A stretch of DNA of 58,318 nt. It comes from Clostridiales bacterium. GTDB taxonomy: Bacteria; Bacillota; Clostridia; Christensenellales; Aristaeellaceae. The stretch's first letter is position 1. The number at the start of each line of letters is the position of its first letter. The DNA is taken from contig SVGU01000007.1 of NCBI GenBank assembly GCA_015056155.1, positions 1 through 58,318 of the forward strand, written 5' to 3'. Below the pieces are notes generated by a model. That model worked only from the letters and a program-made list of their open reading frames with translations. It did not search any database and was not told where the DNA came from. Both the position numbers and the translations under genes were made by a program. Of this stretch, positions 34,980-43,305 are shown piece by piece.

Positions 34980-35807
34980 ATGCGGCTTCTGCTGGCGGCG
35001 GCGATGGTGCTGCTGCTTTTGCGCGCGCCGCTGGTGATGGACGCGGCGGCCTCGGCGTGCAATCTGTTTGTTCGGGCGGTGCTGCCGGGGCTGCTGCCGT
35101 ACATGGTGCTGTCGCTGATGCTGGCGAGCCGCTTCGGCGGGGGGATGCCGCCATGGCTGATGGCGCTGCTGGGCTGGGGCGGCGGTTCGCCCACCGGCGC
35201 GAGGCTGCTGGCGATGGGCGGCCTGTCCGGGCGGCAGCGCGTGACGCTGGCGGTGGCGACGGCCACCATGAGCCCGATGTTCCTGCTGGGCACCTGCGGC
35301 AGGTGGCTGGGGTCGCCCGTGGCGGGTGCGGTGCTGCTGGTGAGCGTCGTGCTGGGCGGCGGTCTGACAGGCCTCGCGGCAGGCGCTGTCCGGCTGAAAC
35401 CGGCCGCCGCACCGGTGGAACCTGCTGGCCAGGCATCGCCGCTCACCCTTGGGCAGGCGGTGGACCAGACGGCCCGGACGCTGCTGCTTGTCTGCGGAAC
35501 GATGGCGCTCCTGCGGGTATTCGCGGCCCTCGGAGCATGGGTCATCCCGGCTGCCGCCCTGCCCCTGACGACAGTGCTGGAAGTGACCACCGGCGCAGAG
35601 TACCTCGCGCAAATGCCCTGGCCCCTGCCTTACCGGACAGCCGCCCTCGCCGGTGCGACCGGTTTCGGCGGCCTCGCCATCCTCCTCCAAAACCGCGCCC
35701 TCTACCCAAGGGGCCTCCTTACCCTCCCAGCCCAACTCTTCTGGCAATGCCTGCACGGGGCAATATCCTTCCTTCTGGCGCTCGGGGCGATGGTGATGGT
35801 GGCGTGA
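34980..35807 (+). CDS. YlbJ-like sporulation membrane protein (Gate domain)
   Basis: 275 aa, multipass. SACNLFVRAVLPGLLPYMVL and GGSPTGARLLAMGGLSGRQR with TATMSPMFLLGTCGRWLGS match the nucleoside-recognition/Gate layout of YlbJ (SpoVV), a Bacillus forespore-engulfment protein linked to dipicolinate transport. It is shorter than YlbJ (about 400 aa), so the match is to the conserved core only. It lies 73 nt from polA on the opposite strand, with GGGGGG before the ATG. The structured element copy B begins 31 nt after its stop. Confidence 0.68.
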   Translation: MRLLLAAAMVLLLLRAPLVMDAAASACNLFVRAVLPGLLPYMVLSLMLASRFGGGMPPWLMALLGWGGGSPTGARLLAMGGLSGRQRVTLAVATATMSPMFLLGTCGRWLGSPVAGAVLLVSVVLGGGLTGLAAGAVRLKPAAAPVEPAGQASPLTLGQAVDQTARTLLLVCGTMALLRVFAALGAWVIPAAALPLTTVLEVTTGAEYLAQMPWPLPYRTAALAGATGFGGLAILLQNRALYPRGLLTLPAQLFWQCLHGAISFLLALGAMVMVA

Positions 35808-35838
35808 GGGCGGGGGCCTCCGGCGGCCCGGGACTCTG

Positions 35839-36224
35839 CAAGGGTCTTCGACCCTTGACCCGTTTTGGTGTGTGGTTGTTGTCTGCTTTCTTGCGGGGGT
35901 CACGGGGCGTGACAGACGCCCCGCGACGCGCTCGTGCGGCAACGCCACGTGGGGTTGAGCGCCCGCCATGCAAGGCACGGCGGATCACGGCTGCACTTCG
36001 GTGCAGCGTGGGGATGAAGGCTTCATGCACCTTGTTGCGTTCGCTTTGGCTCGACTCTACGAGCGGAGCTCGCAGAGTCGAGCGTCGCCCATATCAGTCT
36101 TCTTCCTTGATGTAGTGGGAGGCGGCCGGATAAGCGGGTCGAAGCTCCCTGCAGTGGGGGACGGGAGTTACAACTTCTGATGGGGTGGCGTGCTGATGCA
36201 CGCATCCCCCCTCGAGGAGTGGCT
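35839..36224. repeat. Structured dispersed intergenic element, copy B
   Basis: About 386 nt, collinear with copy A at 6625-6974. The GACAG-loop stem is GGGGCGT/ACGCCCC (35904-35922) against GGCGCAC/GTGCGCC in copy A. The CTGCAC-TTCG-GTGCAG hairpin (35991-36006) is identical. Copy B carries an extra hairpin at 36049-36083 (GCTCGACTCT with AGAGTCGAGC, and inner GAGC/GCTC) that copy A lacks. It again lies in a gap downstream of a plus-strand gene and before a terminator. No gene is seen in 35808-36261. Confidence 0.8.
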
Positions 36225-36261
36225 GCCTTGCTGCCGTGCATCCATGTCCTCCGGTGTACAC

Positions 36262-36294
36262 AAAAAGGAGCCTGTTCATACGGAACAGGCTCCC
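36262..36294 (-). terminator. Terminator of the deacetylase-like gene
   Basis: GGAGCCTGTTC pairs perfectly with GAACAGGCTCC around CGTAT, followed by five T on the minus strand. Confidence 0.92.
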
Positions 36295-36306
36295 CGGAGC
36301 ACGAAT

Positions 36307-37680
36307 TTACTTGGCTGCTTCGACCATGGAGGCGAAATCCGGCAGGTTGTTCTCCAGCCAGGTTGCCCAGTACTCGTCGGTATAGACCATCGCTTCCTTG
36401 CCCATGGGCATGGGAGGCAGCTCGCGGCCGGAGGCGTAGATCAGCGCGCTGATCGGGATCACCTGCAGGCCGAGGGACTCATAGTAGGTCAGGCCGGCGT
36501 CCAGCGTATCCGGCTGGAAGTAGCCGTCCAGATGGCACAGCACGACCGAGCCGGGCTTGTAATCATTGCCGGTGGTGGCGCACTTGTAGATCTGCGCCTC
36601 GGTATACTTGCCGGTGGAATCGTGGTAGGTGGCGGACCACATCACGACCTCCATGCCCTCGCCGCGGGAGATGGAGGAGATGTTGCTGTTGTACTCGCCA
36701 TGCGGCGGGCGGAACAGGCGCGGCGTCACGCCCAGCAGCGCCTCGGCCTCCTCGGTCGGGATCTGCAGCTGGCGCAGCTGATTGTAGGAGTTGAGCTCCT
36801 TCATGTGCTTGTGGGTGTTGGAGTGGTTGGCGATCTCGTGGCCGGCCTCGTAGATGCGCCTGGCCTCCTCCGGGAACTCGCGCAGGAAGTAGCCCGTCAT
36901 GAAGAACGTGCACTTCACGTCATGCTTCTCCAGCACCTCGAGGATCACGTCGGTGTTGCGGCCGTTGAAGCCGCAGTCGATGCCGATGGCCATCAGCGGG
37001 GCCGGGGGATCCAGCTCCACAACGGCCTTCGCGGTCGGGTCGGCGATGGTGACATAGCCGTCGTCGATGGAGACCTCGTGCTCGCCCAGCCACACTGTCA
37101 CGTCATGGCGGCCCAGCATGCTCTCGTCCGGCGTGAGCTTGAAGGTCAGGCGGTTGTTGGCGTTGCCCCATTCCTTCTCCGCCAGCACCGTGCCGTCGGT
37201 GTCGCGCAGGGTGAAGGTGTTGTTGCCCCGGATGACGCTGGAGGGGTTGTTGCACTGCACGATCACGGACATGTCCTTGCCCACGTTGCCGAAGCTGACG
37301 GCCAGATAGAACTGCACCTTCGGCAGCTGGTAGAGGGTCAGCGTGTGCGCGGTGCCGCACTCATATTCGTCGCTCTTGCCGAAGGAGAAGGTGATCTTCG
37401 TCCGCTCCGTCACGACCTCCGTGGGGATCTCCACAGACGCGGTCGTCCGCCCTGCGGGGATCACGACGGTCATCGTCTTCCGGGTCGTGTTGTTGATGAT
37501 GTCCACGGACAGATCCTGGCTCTGCGCCTTGTTGATCTTCACGCCCAGCTCGTACTCAAAGCCGCCGTTGATCGTGCCGTTCTTGCTGGCAAAGGAGACG
37601 GTCGGCTTGCTGGCGGCCAGCGCGGTGGTGCACATCAGCACCAGGCACAGGGTCACGAGAGCGATCAGCAGTTTCTTCAT
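36307..37680 (-). CDS. Secreted polysaccharide deacetylase-like protein (CE4 fold)
   Basis: 457 aa. A signal peptide (residues 1-23) is followed by a 200-residue beta-rich region with Ig-like character, then a CE4 NodB domain from about 235: MAIGIDCGFNGRNTDVILEV, CTFFMTGYFL, HEIANHSNTHKHM (HSxxTH metal site) and LFRPPHGEYN. The usual TFDDG motif reads GIDCG: the base Asp is kept but the metal-binding Asp is Cys. VVLCHLDGYF covers the last His region. Activity on peptidoglycan or chitin-type sugars is possible but uncertain. ATG follows AGGAGG, with a promoter (TTTACA, 18 nt, TATAAT) about 40 nt upstream. Confidence 0.85.
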   Translation of the reverse strand: MKKLLIALVTLCLVLMCTTALAASKPTVSFASKNGTINGGFEYELGVKINKAQSQDLSVDIINNTTRKTMTVVIPAGRTTASVEIPTEVVTERTKITFSFGKSDEYECGTAHTLTLYQLPKVQFYLAVSFGNVGKDMSVIVQCNNPSSVIRGNNTFTLRDTDGTVLAEKEWGNANNRLTFKLTPDESMLGRHDVTVWLGEHEVSIDDGYVTIADPTAKAVVELDPPAPLMAIGIDCGFNGRNTDVILEVLEKHDVKCTFFMTGYFLREFPEEARRIYEAGHEIANHSNTHKHMKELNSYNQLRQLQIPTEEAEALLGVTPRLFRPPHGEYNSNISSISRGEGMEVVMWSATYHDSTGKYTEAQIYKCATTGNDYKPGSVVLCHLDGYFQPDTLDAGLTYYESLGLQVIPISALIYASGRELPPMPMGKEAMVYTDEYWATWLENNLPDFASMVEAAK

Positions 37681-37791
37681 CTGCGTTCCTCCTGTAAATG
37701 ACATATTCAAGATATTATAGCATGTTTTTGCGTCCGATGTAAACAGAAAGCTGACGAATTTACAATCCTGCGCGGCTGGATTTTGATTGTA

Positions 37792-37820
37792 TCCGACACG
37801 CTTCTGTGCTATAATGAACC
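37792..37820 (+). promoter_or_regulatory. Promoter of the serine hydrolase/AEC operon
   Basis: TTGTAT, a 17-nt spacer, then TATAAT near 37810-37818, about 35 nt before the gene. The minus-strand promoter of the deacetylase gene lies within 100 nt, so the two are divergent. Coordinates are approximate. Confidence 0.6.
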
Positions 37821-37848
37821 GAACAACACGATGGAGAGGAGCGATCCC

Positions 37849-38730
37849 ATGCCGATCGACCTGTCTGCTTTTTCTGAGAAGGCGCCGGCGCTGCGGGTGC
37901 TGAACCTGCGCGCGAGCAAGCACGGACGCCTCGTTGCCAGCCATGACTGGGACGAGGACTGCCGGAGGAACATCTACTCGGCCTCCAAGAGCTTCACCGC
38001 CATCGCCGTGGGCATCGCGCAGCAGGAGGGGCTGCTCTCCATCGACGAGCGGCTGACGGACGCTTTCGCGGGCGATCTGCCCGAATTTGTCAGTGAGCAT
38101 CTGCTTCAGGCACGCGTGCGCGACCTCCTGACCATGTGCCTCGGGCAGGCGCAGGGCTTCCTGATGGGGGCGCAGCGGCCCCTGTATCCGGAAACGGACT
38201 GGGTGAAGCTGGCGCTGCGTCAGCCCTTCTCGTATGCGCCCGGGACGCGCTTTGTGTATAACAACGTCGGCCCGTATCTGGCGGGCGTGCTGGTGCAGCG
38301 CCGGGCAGGGACGGACCTGGTCAGCTACCTGATGCCGCGCCTGTTCGGGCCGCTGGGGATCCACCGCCCCACGTGGGAGTGCGATCCGCTGGGCCTGACC
38401 TTCGGTGCGGGCGGACTGATGCTGACGGCCAGCGAGCTGCACCGCTTCGGCCTGCTCTGCCAGCAGGACGGACACTGGCAGGGGCGGCAGCTCGTGCCGG
38501 CGCAGTGGGTGCAGGCGTGCCTGCAGCGTCAGGCGGAGAACGGCACGCCCCACGGCTACGGCTACCTCTTCTGGGGCGGCGCGGATCAGGTGTTCCGTGC
38601 CGACGGCAAGTACGGCCAGCTGTGCTTTATCGACCGGCGCGGCGGCGCGGTGCTCACCCTGCTGGCGGAATGCCGGGATACCAAGGCGCTGATGGAGGCG
38701 GTACGGGAGGACCTGCTGCCGCAGCTGTAA
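37849..38730 (+). CDS. Serine hydrolase of the class C beta-lactamase/DD-peptidase family
   Basis: 293 aa, no signal peptide. The SxxK catalytic motif lies in IYSASKSFTAIAVGIAQQEG (about residue 45), the YxN motif is FVYNNVGPYLAG, and YGYLFWGG is near the third motif. Cytoplasmic members are usually esterases or peptidases rather than resistance enzymes. The start follows GAGGAGCG. The AEC transporter begins 15 nt downstream. Confidence 0.88.
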   Translation: MPIDLSAFSEKAPALRVLNLRASKHGRLVASHDWDEDCRRNIYSASKSFTAIAVGIAQQEGLLSIDERLTDAFAGDLPEFVSEHLLQARVRDLLTMCLGQAQGFLMGAQRPLYPETDWVKLALRQPFSYAPGTRFVYNNVGPYLAGVLVQRRAGTDLVSYLMPRLFGPLGIHRPTWECDPLGLTFGAGGLMLTASELHRFGLLCQQDGHWQGRQLVPAQWVQACLQRQAENGTPHGYGYLFWGGADQVFRADGKYGQLCFIDRRGGAVLTLLAECRDTKALMEAVREDLLPQL

Positions 38731-38745
38731 AGGAGACGACACGTC

Positions 38746-39702
38746 ATGGAGAACCTGATCACGTCCTTTGAAGCGGTGCTGCCGCTGTTTCTGTGCATCC
38801 TGCTGGGCATGTTCCTGCGGCGCATCGGCATGCTGGAGGAGAACGTCCGCCAGAGCCTGAACAAGCTGTGCTTCAAGGTGTTCCTGCCCATCTACCTGTT
38901 CAACAACATTTATGAAATCAAGGATATCAGCGCTGTTTTCGACCTGAAGCTGATCCTGTTTGCCTGCATCGGACTGCTGCTGACCTTCGTGGTGCTGATG
39001 ATGTTGGTCCCGCGGGTGGAGAAGGAGAATTCCCGCCGGGGCGTGATGATCCAGGCGATGTTCCGGTCGAATTTCGCGCTGTTCGGGCTGCCGCTGGCGG
39101 AGACGCTGTGCGGCGAGCTGAGCGGCCCCACGTCGCTGCTGCTGGGCCTGACGGTGCCGATCTACAACATCCTGGCCGTCATTTCGCTGGAGACCTTCCG
39201 CGGCGGCAAGCCCAACATTAGCAAGATGCTCCGGGGCATCGCGACCAATCCGCTGATCATCGCCTCGCTCCTGGGTCTGGTGTTCTACTTCTTCAAGATC
39301 CGCTTCGGCCTGGTCCTGCCGGAGGCGCTGCATAAGGCGACCATCGTCAAGCTCGGCAACGTGGCCACGCCCCTGTCCCTCGTGGCGCTGGGCAGCCAGT
39401 TCGTCTTCTCCAGCGTGCGGAATTTCCGCTTCCAGCTGTTCCTGACCGTGCTGGTGCGCCTGGTCATCCTGCCGCTGACGATGGTGGGCATCGGCGTGGC
39501 GCTGGGCTTCCGCAATGAGTTCCTCGTGCCGATCATGATCATGTACGGCGCGCCCACGGCGGTCTCCTCCTACCCGATGGCGCAGCAGATGGGCGGCGAC
39601 GGTGATCTGGCCGCGGCGTCGGTGGTGTTCACCAGCGGCTTTGCGATCCTGACCATCTTCCTGCTGATCTTCGGCCTCAAGTCCCTTGGACTGATTATGT
39701 AA
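38746..39702 (+). CDS. AEC (auxin efflux carrier) family transporter
   Basis: 318 aa with about ten membrane helices. VLPLFLCILLGMFLRRIGML, NKLCFKVFLPIYLFNNIYE and MYGAPTAVSSYPMAQQMGGD are typical of the family, which moves organic anions such as malate. In operon with the serine hydrolase. Confidence 0.92.
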   Translation: MENLITSFEAVLPLFLCILLGMFLRRIGMLEENVRQSLNKLCFKVFLPIYLFNNIYEIKDISAVFDLKLILFACIGLLLTFVVLMMLVPRVEKENSRRGVMIQAMFRSNFALFGLPLAETLCGELSGPTSLLLGLTVPIYNILAVISLETFRGGKPNISKMLRGIATNPLIIASLLGLVFYFFKIRFGLVLPEALHKATIVKLGNVATPLSLVALGSQFVFSSVRNFRFQLFLTVLVRLVILPLTMVGIGVALGFRNEFLVPIMIMYGAPTAVSSYPMAQQMGGDGDLAAASVVFTSGFAILTIFLLIFGLKSLGLIM

Positions 39703-39703
39703 C

Positions 39704-39756
39704 AACAAAAAACAGGGTATGTTACGGGGTGATCCTGAAACATACCCTGTTTTGTT
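39704..39756. terminator. Bidirectional terminator
   Basis: AAACAGGGTATGTT pairs with AACATACCCTGTTT, flanked by A- and T-rich runs on both sides. It serves the AEC gene and the convergent lipoprotein gene. Confidence 0.92.
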
Positions 39757-40643
39757 TATCTTTCGCAGGAATAGCGGATCAGCAGGCCGGTGTCCTCGTC
39801 AATGAGGGACAGCACCCAGCTGCGGCTGTCTGTGATCCCGGCTTCCTGCAGCGCCTGCGGGAGCCACGGGCTTCCGCGGCCGGGCATGACGCCGATGCGG
39901 TCCTCCCAGCGCCAGCGGTCGAAGGTCACGGAGGCGTCCGGGTACAGCTGCGGCCAGGCTTCCTCCTGCGTCGCCCGCATCAGGCGCGCCAGCTCCGGCT
40001 GCGTGATGCATCCCATAACCCACTCTGATTCCTTCGGGCAGGGGTTCGCCTCCGGGGAGACACAGGTGGCGGCAATGGCAACCGGCCCCGCCTGAGTCAC
40101 AACGGAATCTCCTGAAACATACCCGGTTGAATGGCCGCTGCTGTCCATGCACAGCCACCACGCGGCATCGGCGTCAAAGAAGCCCAGCGTCCAGATGTTG
40201 TTGGGTTTGCAATTGGGTAATGTATTGGGAAATGCGCTGCCCTCCCGGAAGTACCAGGCCTCGAAAACCGCATCATCCGCCGGAAACAGGGGTATCTCCG
40301 GATGGCAGGCGCGGATCAGGGCCGAAACGGTCTGGGCAGGGACGGCTTCCACATGCCAGCCCTGCGTCGTTTCCAGCCTTTCCAGTGCGAGGAGCCGCAG
40401 ATCGGTCGGGTCCTCGCGGCTGAAGTAGTGAGGCATGGCGAAGGCCGTCAGCCCGTCGCCCGTGCGGATCGCGTTGAAATCGTAGAGGGGGATCCCCGCC
40501 AGATGCAGTGCCGCCCGTTCCGCCTGCAGTCCGTCGCTATGCGGGGCGCAGGAGGCCGTCAGCAGCGCCGTCAGCAGGCAAAGAAGCGCCGCCAGACGGT
40601 TTTTTCTTTTGCGATTCCCGGCGCGGCCGGTCAATGCTCCCAC
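39756..40643 (-). CDS. Lipoprotein of unknown function
   Basis: 295 aa. A basic N-terminus (RAGNRKRKNR) and hydrophobic stretch lead to a lipobox LLTASC (Cys about residue 32). The mature part has conserved-looking Trp and Cys residues (WTLGFFDADAAWWLCMD) but no known domain. The start is uncertain: GTG 40643 overlaps the XRE gene by 13 nt, and TTG 40631 is an alternative. It is the last gene of the XRE/DUF2975 operon. Confidence 0.7.
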   Translation of the reverse strand: MGALTGRAGNRKRKNRLAALLCLLTALLTASCAPHSDGLQAERAALHLAGIPLYDFNAIRTGDGLTAFAMPHYFSREDPTDLRLLALERLETTQGWHVEAVPAQTVSALIRACHPEIPLFPADDAVFEAWYFREGSAFPNTLPNCKPNNIWTLGFFDADAAWWLCMDSSGHSTGYVSGDSVVTQAGPVAIAATCVSPEANPCPKESEWVMGCITQPELARLMRATQEEAWPQLYPDASVTFDRWRWEDRIGVMPGRGSPWLPQALQEAGITDSRSWVLSLIDEDTGLLIRYSCER

Positions 40644-40858
40644 TCCATCGGGTCGTCGGATTCCTCGAAGATGAGGATGTCGCCCGGCTGGCAGTGCAGC
40701 GCGCGGCAGATCGCGTCCAGCGTGGACATACGCACCGCCTTGGCGTGGCCGTTTTTGAGGATGGACAGGTTCGCCATGGTGATGCCGACCTTCTGGCTCA
40801 GCTCGGTCAGGGACATCTTTCGGCGCGCCATCATCACATCCAGGTCAACTCGGATCAT
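40631..40858 (-). CDS. Small XRE-family regulator (Cro/CI type)
   Basis: 75 aa, nearly all helix-turn-helix: VMMARRKMSLTELSQKVGIT, NLSILKNGHAKAVRMSTLDA and ICRALHCQPGDILIF. This is the YozG-like type commonly paired with DUF2975 membrane proteins. It lies in the same operon as two such proteins and probably autoregulates it. Confidence 0.92.
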   Translation of the reverse strand: MIRVDLDVMMARRKMSLTELSQKVGITMANLSILKNGHAKAVRMSTLDAICRALHCQPGDILIFEESDDPMEWEH

Positions 40859-40888
40859 ATCAGTGCCTCCTTGCTTGCTCTGCTGCCA

Positions 40889-41365
40889 TCATATCACATC
40901 TGCCTGCTCCGCTTCAAGGGCCATGGCGCGCTCCAGCAGCCGGCGCAGGATGAAGGCCAGCACGCCGATGGTCAGGAACATGCCGGGCAGGATGATTGCC
41001 TCGATCACCAGATAGACGTCCGGCGCGGCGATCAATGCCGGCAGGGCGCGCAGGCAGGTCACCGCAGCCATGAGCACCACGCAGATGCCGATCAGCCGGA
41101 GCGAGCGGCTGTTTTCGCGGGTGAAGGCCGTGCCGCCGCGGATCAGCCGCGTGCACATGCCCGCGAAGCTCACCCACGCCGCGACCCACAGGCCGCCGCT
41201 GATGACCGCCGCCGCGATGGCGACGACCGCACCGGCCGTCCCGGCGCCCTCGCACAGCGCAATGCCGCAGAACAGGCTCAGCCACACGCCCGCGATGATC
41301 GCAAGGACCGCCGCCGCGCGCAGCAGGATAAACAGAACCCTGGGGGAATCAAGCCACTTCAACAT
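40889..41365 (-). CDS. DUF2975 membrane protein
   Basis: 158 aa with four membrane helices. The loop RGGTAFTRENSRSLRLIGI between helices 2 and 3 and the C-terminal LRRLLERAMALEAEQADVI are typical of DUF2975. Function unknown. It lies between a second DUF2975 gene and the XRE gene. Confidence 0.82.
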   Translation of the reverse strand: MLKWLDSPRVLFILLRAAAVLAIIAGVWLSLFCGIALCEGAGTAGAVVAIAAAVISGGLWVAAWVSFAGMCTRLIRGGTAFTRENSRSLRLIGICVVLMAAVTCLRALPALIAAPDVYLVIEAIILPGMFLTIGVLAFILRRLLERAMALEAEQADVI

Positions 41366-41377
41366 CGAATCACCGCC

Positions 41378-41911
41378 TTATATCGTCAGATCCTGCTCGT
41401 CCTGCATGTCCACGGCGCGGCGCATCAGCACCTGAATGGCGCGGATCATCAGCGCAGCCGCCCAGGCCGCGAAGGACGGCAGCAGCCACCACACCGGCGA
41501 ACGGACGCCCCGCAGCCCCAGCAGCAGGCTGTCCATAAGCGGCTTGCCCAGGGGCAGCAGGAGCACGCCGATGACCGCGAAGGCCAGCGAGATCCGCCCC
41601 AGCGCGCGGACGTTCTTCTGCGTGAAGGCCGTCTCCTTCCGGACGCGGCCGCACACGAGGATAAATTCCGTCAGCAGCCAGAGGAGGCAGCCGCCCACGC
41701 CCGCGCTCAGGACGAGGACCAGCAGCGGGTCCCACCACAGCTCCCGCGGTACGTCGCGCAGGGATGCGGCCACTTCCTTGCCGATGAAGACCATCGCAGC
41801 GGCGACGATCGCCAACGCGCACAGCCCCATCAGCTGCACGAAGGTGAACATGACCGCCGGGCGCGACTCGTTCGCCGGCCGCAGCCCGTTCCGGGAAAAA
41901 AGATGCTTCAT
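41378..41911 (-). CDS. DUF2975 membrane protein, second copy
   Basis: 177 aa with four helices. RKETAFTQKNVRALGRISLA corresponds to the same loop as in the neighbour, and the end RAIQVLMRRAVDMQDEQDLTI is the DUF2975 tail. The two are diverged duplicates. It overlaps the upstream gene by 4 nt (ATGA type). Confidence 0.82.
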   Translation of the reverse strand: MKHLFSRNGLRPANESRPAVMFTFVQLMGLCALAIVAAAMVFIGKEVAASLRDVPRELWWDPLLVLVLSAGVGGCLLWLLTEFILVCGRVRKETAFTQKNVRALGRISLAFAVIGVLLLPLGKPLMDSLLLGLRGVRSPVWWLLPSFAAWAAALMIRAIQVLMRRAVDMQDEQDLTI

Positions 41912-42375
41912 ATGCATGCCTCCGATTCCTGTTGTTGCGTTATCCTCTGAAACAGGCTCCACAGCCCGTGCAGCACAAGCAGCGCCGCCAGCAGCAGCAT
42001 CTCCGTTTCCGGGATGACCTCCATCACGCCCGGATCGTCCGCGAAGGCGACGTAGGAGCGGTGCATGCCGTATCCGTGCACGGCGAGGGCTGCGATGAAG
42101 CCCGCCCACGACCACCGCCGCCATTTCAGCCGCACCGCCGACTGGACGAAGGCCGCCGCAAGCCCCAGCGAGCTCAGCAGCAGCCAGCTCCATCCGATGG
42201 GGTGGTCCATAACGGAAAGAATGTGGGTGGCGACCATCACCGCCGAAAACAGGCAGCCGGGGATGGTCAGCCACCGGGTCGCGCTGCGGACGGACGCCAG
42301 GCGCTCCTGCGCGGGCGTGAGGCGTTCATGGGACACGCGCCCCTCCAGATCCGGCTGGATGATCCTTCTTGACAT
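41908..42375 (-). CDS. Small membrane protein, first gene of the XRE/DUF2975 operon
   Basis: 155 aa with about four hydrophobic segments, starting with a soluble 35-residue N-terminus (MSRRIIQPDLEGRVSHERLT). No family recognised. ATG follows AGGAGG. Confidence 0.75.
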   Translation of the reverse strand: MSRRIIQPDLEGRVSHERLTPAQERLASVRSATRWLTIPGCLFSAVMVATHILSVMDHPIGWSWLLLSSLGLAAAFVQSAVRLKWRRWSWAGFIAALAVHGYGMHRSYVAFADDPGVMEVIPETEMLLLAALLVLHGLWSLFQRITQQQESEACI

Positions 42376-42401
42376 ACAAAAAGTCCTCCTGTCTGCTGTC
42401 A

Positions 42402-42430
42402 GCATAACACAGGAGGACAATGAATGTCAA
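42402..42430 (-). promoter_or_regulatory. Promoter of the XRE/DUF2975 operon
   Basis: Minus strand TTGACA (42425-42430), 17-nt spacer, TTATGC (42402-42407). Confidence 0.72.
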
Positions 42431-42480
42431 GTGAAATATATCGAAATACAATAAAGCTTACATTCCGGGCAGCAAGCGCA

Positions 42481-43284
42481 TCAGAGATCCTTGCAGGGGA
42501 AGAGGAGCGTCTGGTCAAGGAGCTCCGCGCCGAAGGAGCGCATCAGGCGGACCTGGGGCTGGCTGGCGCTCATGATGCGGGCGCGCACGTCCGTCACGCC
42601 CTCGTGCGCACAGATGGCCAGCGCGCGCTGCAGGAGCTTGCGGCCCAGCCCCCGGCGCTGATGGTCGGGGGTGATGTAGATGGCGGCGAGCTCAGCCGTG
42701 CCGTCGCCCCGGCCGGAAATGACGCACTCGCCCACCAGGTTCGGGCCGTACTTCAGGCCCAGCGCCACAAAGTGGGGGTTCGCCCGCAGGAGCTGCAGGT
42801 ACTGCAGGTTGATGTAGCTGATGCCGTTGCGGTTGAAGCGCTCGATCAGCTCTGCCTGCTCCTGCACGGTGTTCAGCGGGGTGGCGGCGAAGGCGCAGTT
42901 GAAGCTGTCGGGGCCTGCGTCCATGGGGAGCTGCAGGCGGACGAGATCCTCCGTGTTGCCGATGGTCAGGTCGTTATGGAGGTAGAAGTTCATTTTGCGC
43001 GTGTCGCCGGGGTTGACGGAGGTGTACATGCGCGCCGCCTCGCCGGGGTTCTGCTGGCGCAGCTGCCGGGCGCGGGCCACCAGCGCGCCGAAGATGAGGT
43101 ACTCCGCCTCGGGCGTGCAGTCCATGGTAAAGAAGATGTTCACCGGACGGTCGGGGTACACGACGGGCTGATACTGGTACATCACATAGCCATAGCCGGC
43201 CTGCACGCCCAGCTCGTTCACCGCGACGAACACGTCCTCCGGCGGGACGTTCATAAAGGGCTCCTGAGGATGCGTCACCTGCAT
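42481..43284 (-). CDS. GNAT-family N-acetyltransferase
   Basis: 267 aa. The C-terminal acetyl-CoA site is AAIYITPDHQRRGLGRKLLQ (about residues 205-224). The N-terminal half may be a second, degenerate GNAT-like lobe. Substrate unknown. It lies 22 nt behind the Lgt-like gene on the same strand. Confidence 0.86.
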   Translation of the reverse strand: MQVTHPQEPFMNVPPEDVFVAVNELGVQAGYGYVMYQYQPVVYPDRPVNIFFTMDCTPEAEYLIFGALVARARQLRQQNPGEAARMYTSVNPGDTRKMNFYLHNDLTIGNTEDLVRLQLPMDAGPDSFNCAFAATPLNTVQEQAELIERFNRNGISYINLQYLQLLRANPHFVALGLKYGPNLVGECVISGRGDGTAELAAIYITPDHQRRGLGRKLLQRALAICAHEGVTDVRARIMSASQPQVRLMRSFGAELLDQTLLFPCKDL

Positions 43285-43305
43285 GATTCGTAATTCCTTT
43301 CTGCG

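Noticed and set aside
32246-36115. A very long open frame on the plus strand opposite polA
   Set aside because: It is an antisense shadow of a GC-rich gene with third-position bias; it has low-complexity composition, no motif and no ribosome site. PolA motifs on the minus strand are unambiguous.
6625-36224. Composite mobile element bounded by the two repeat copies
   Set aside because: The 29 kb between them holds housekeeping genes (gpsA, rsuA, polA), there is no transposase or integrase, and no target duplication is visible.
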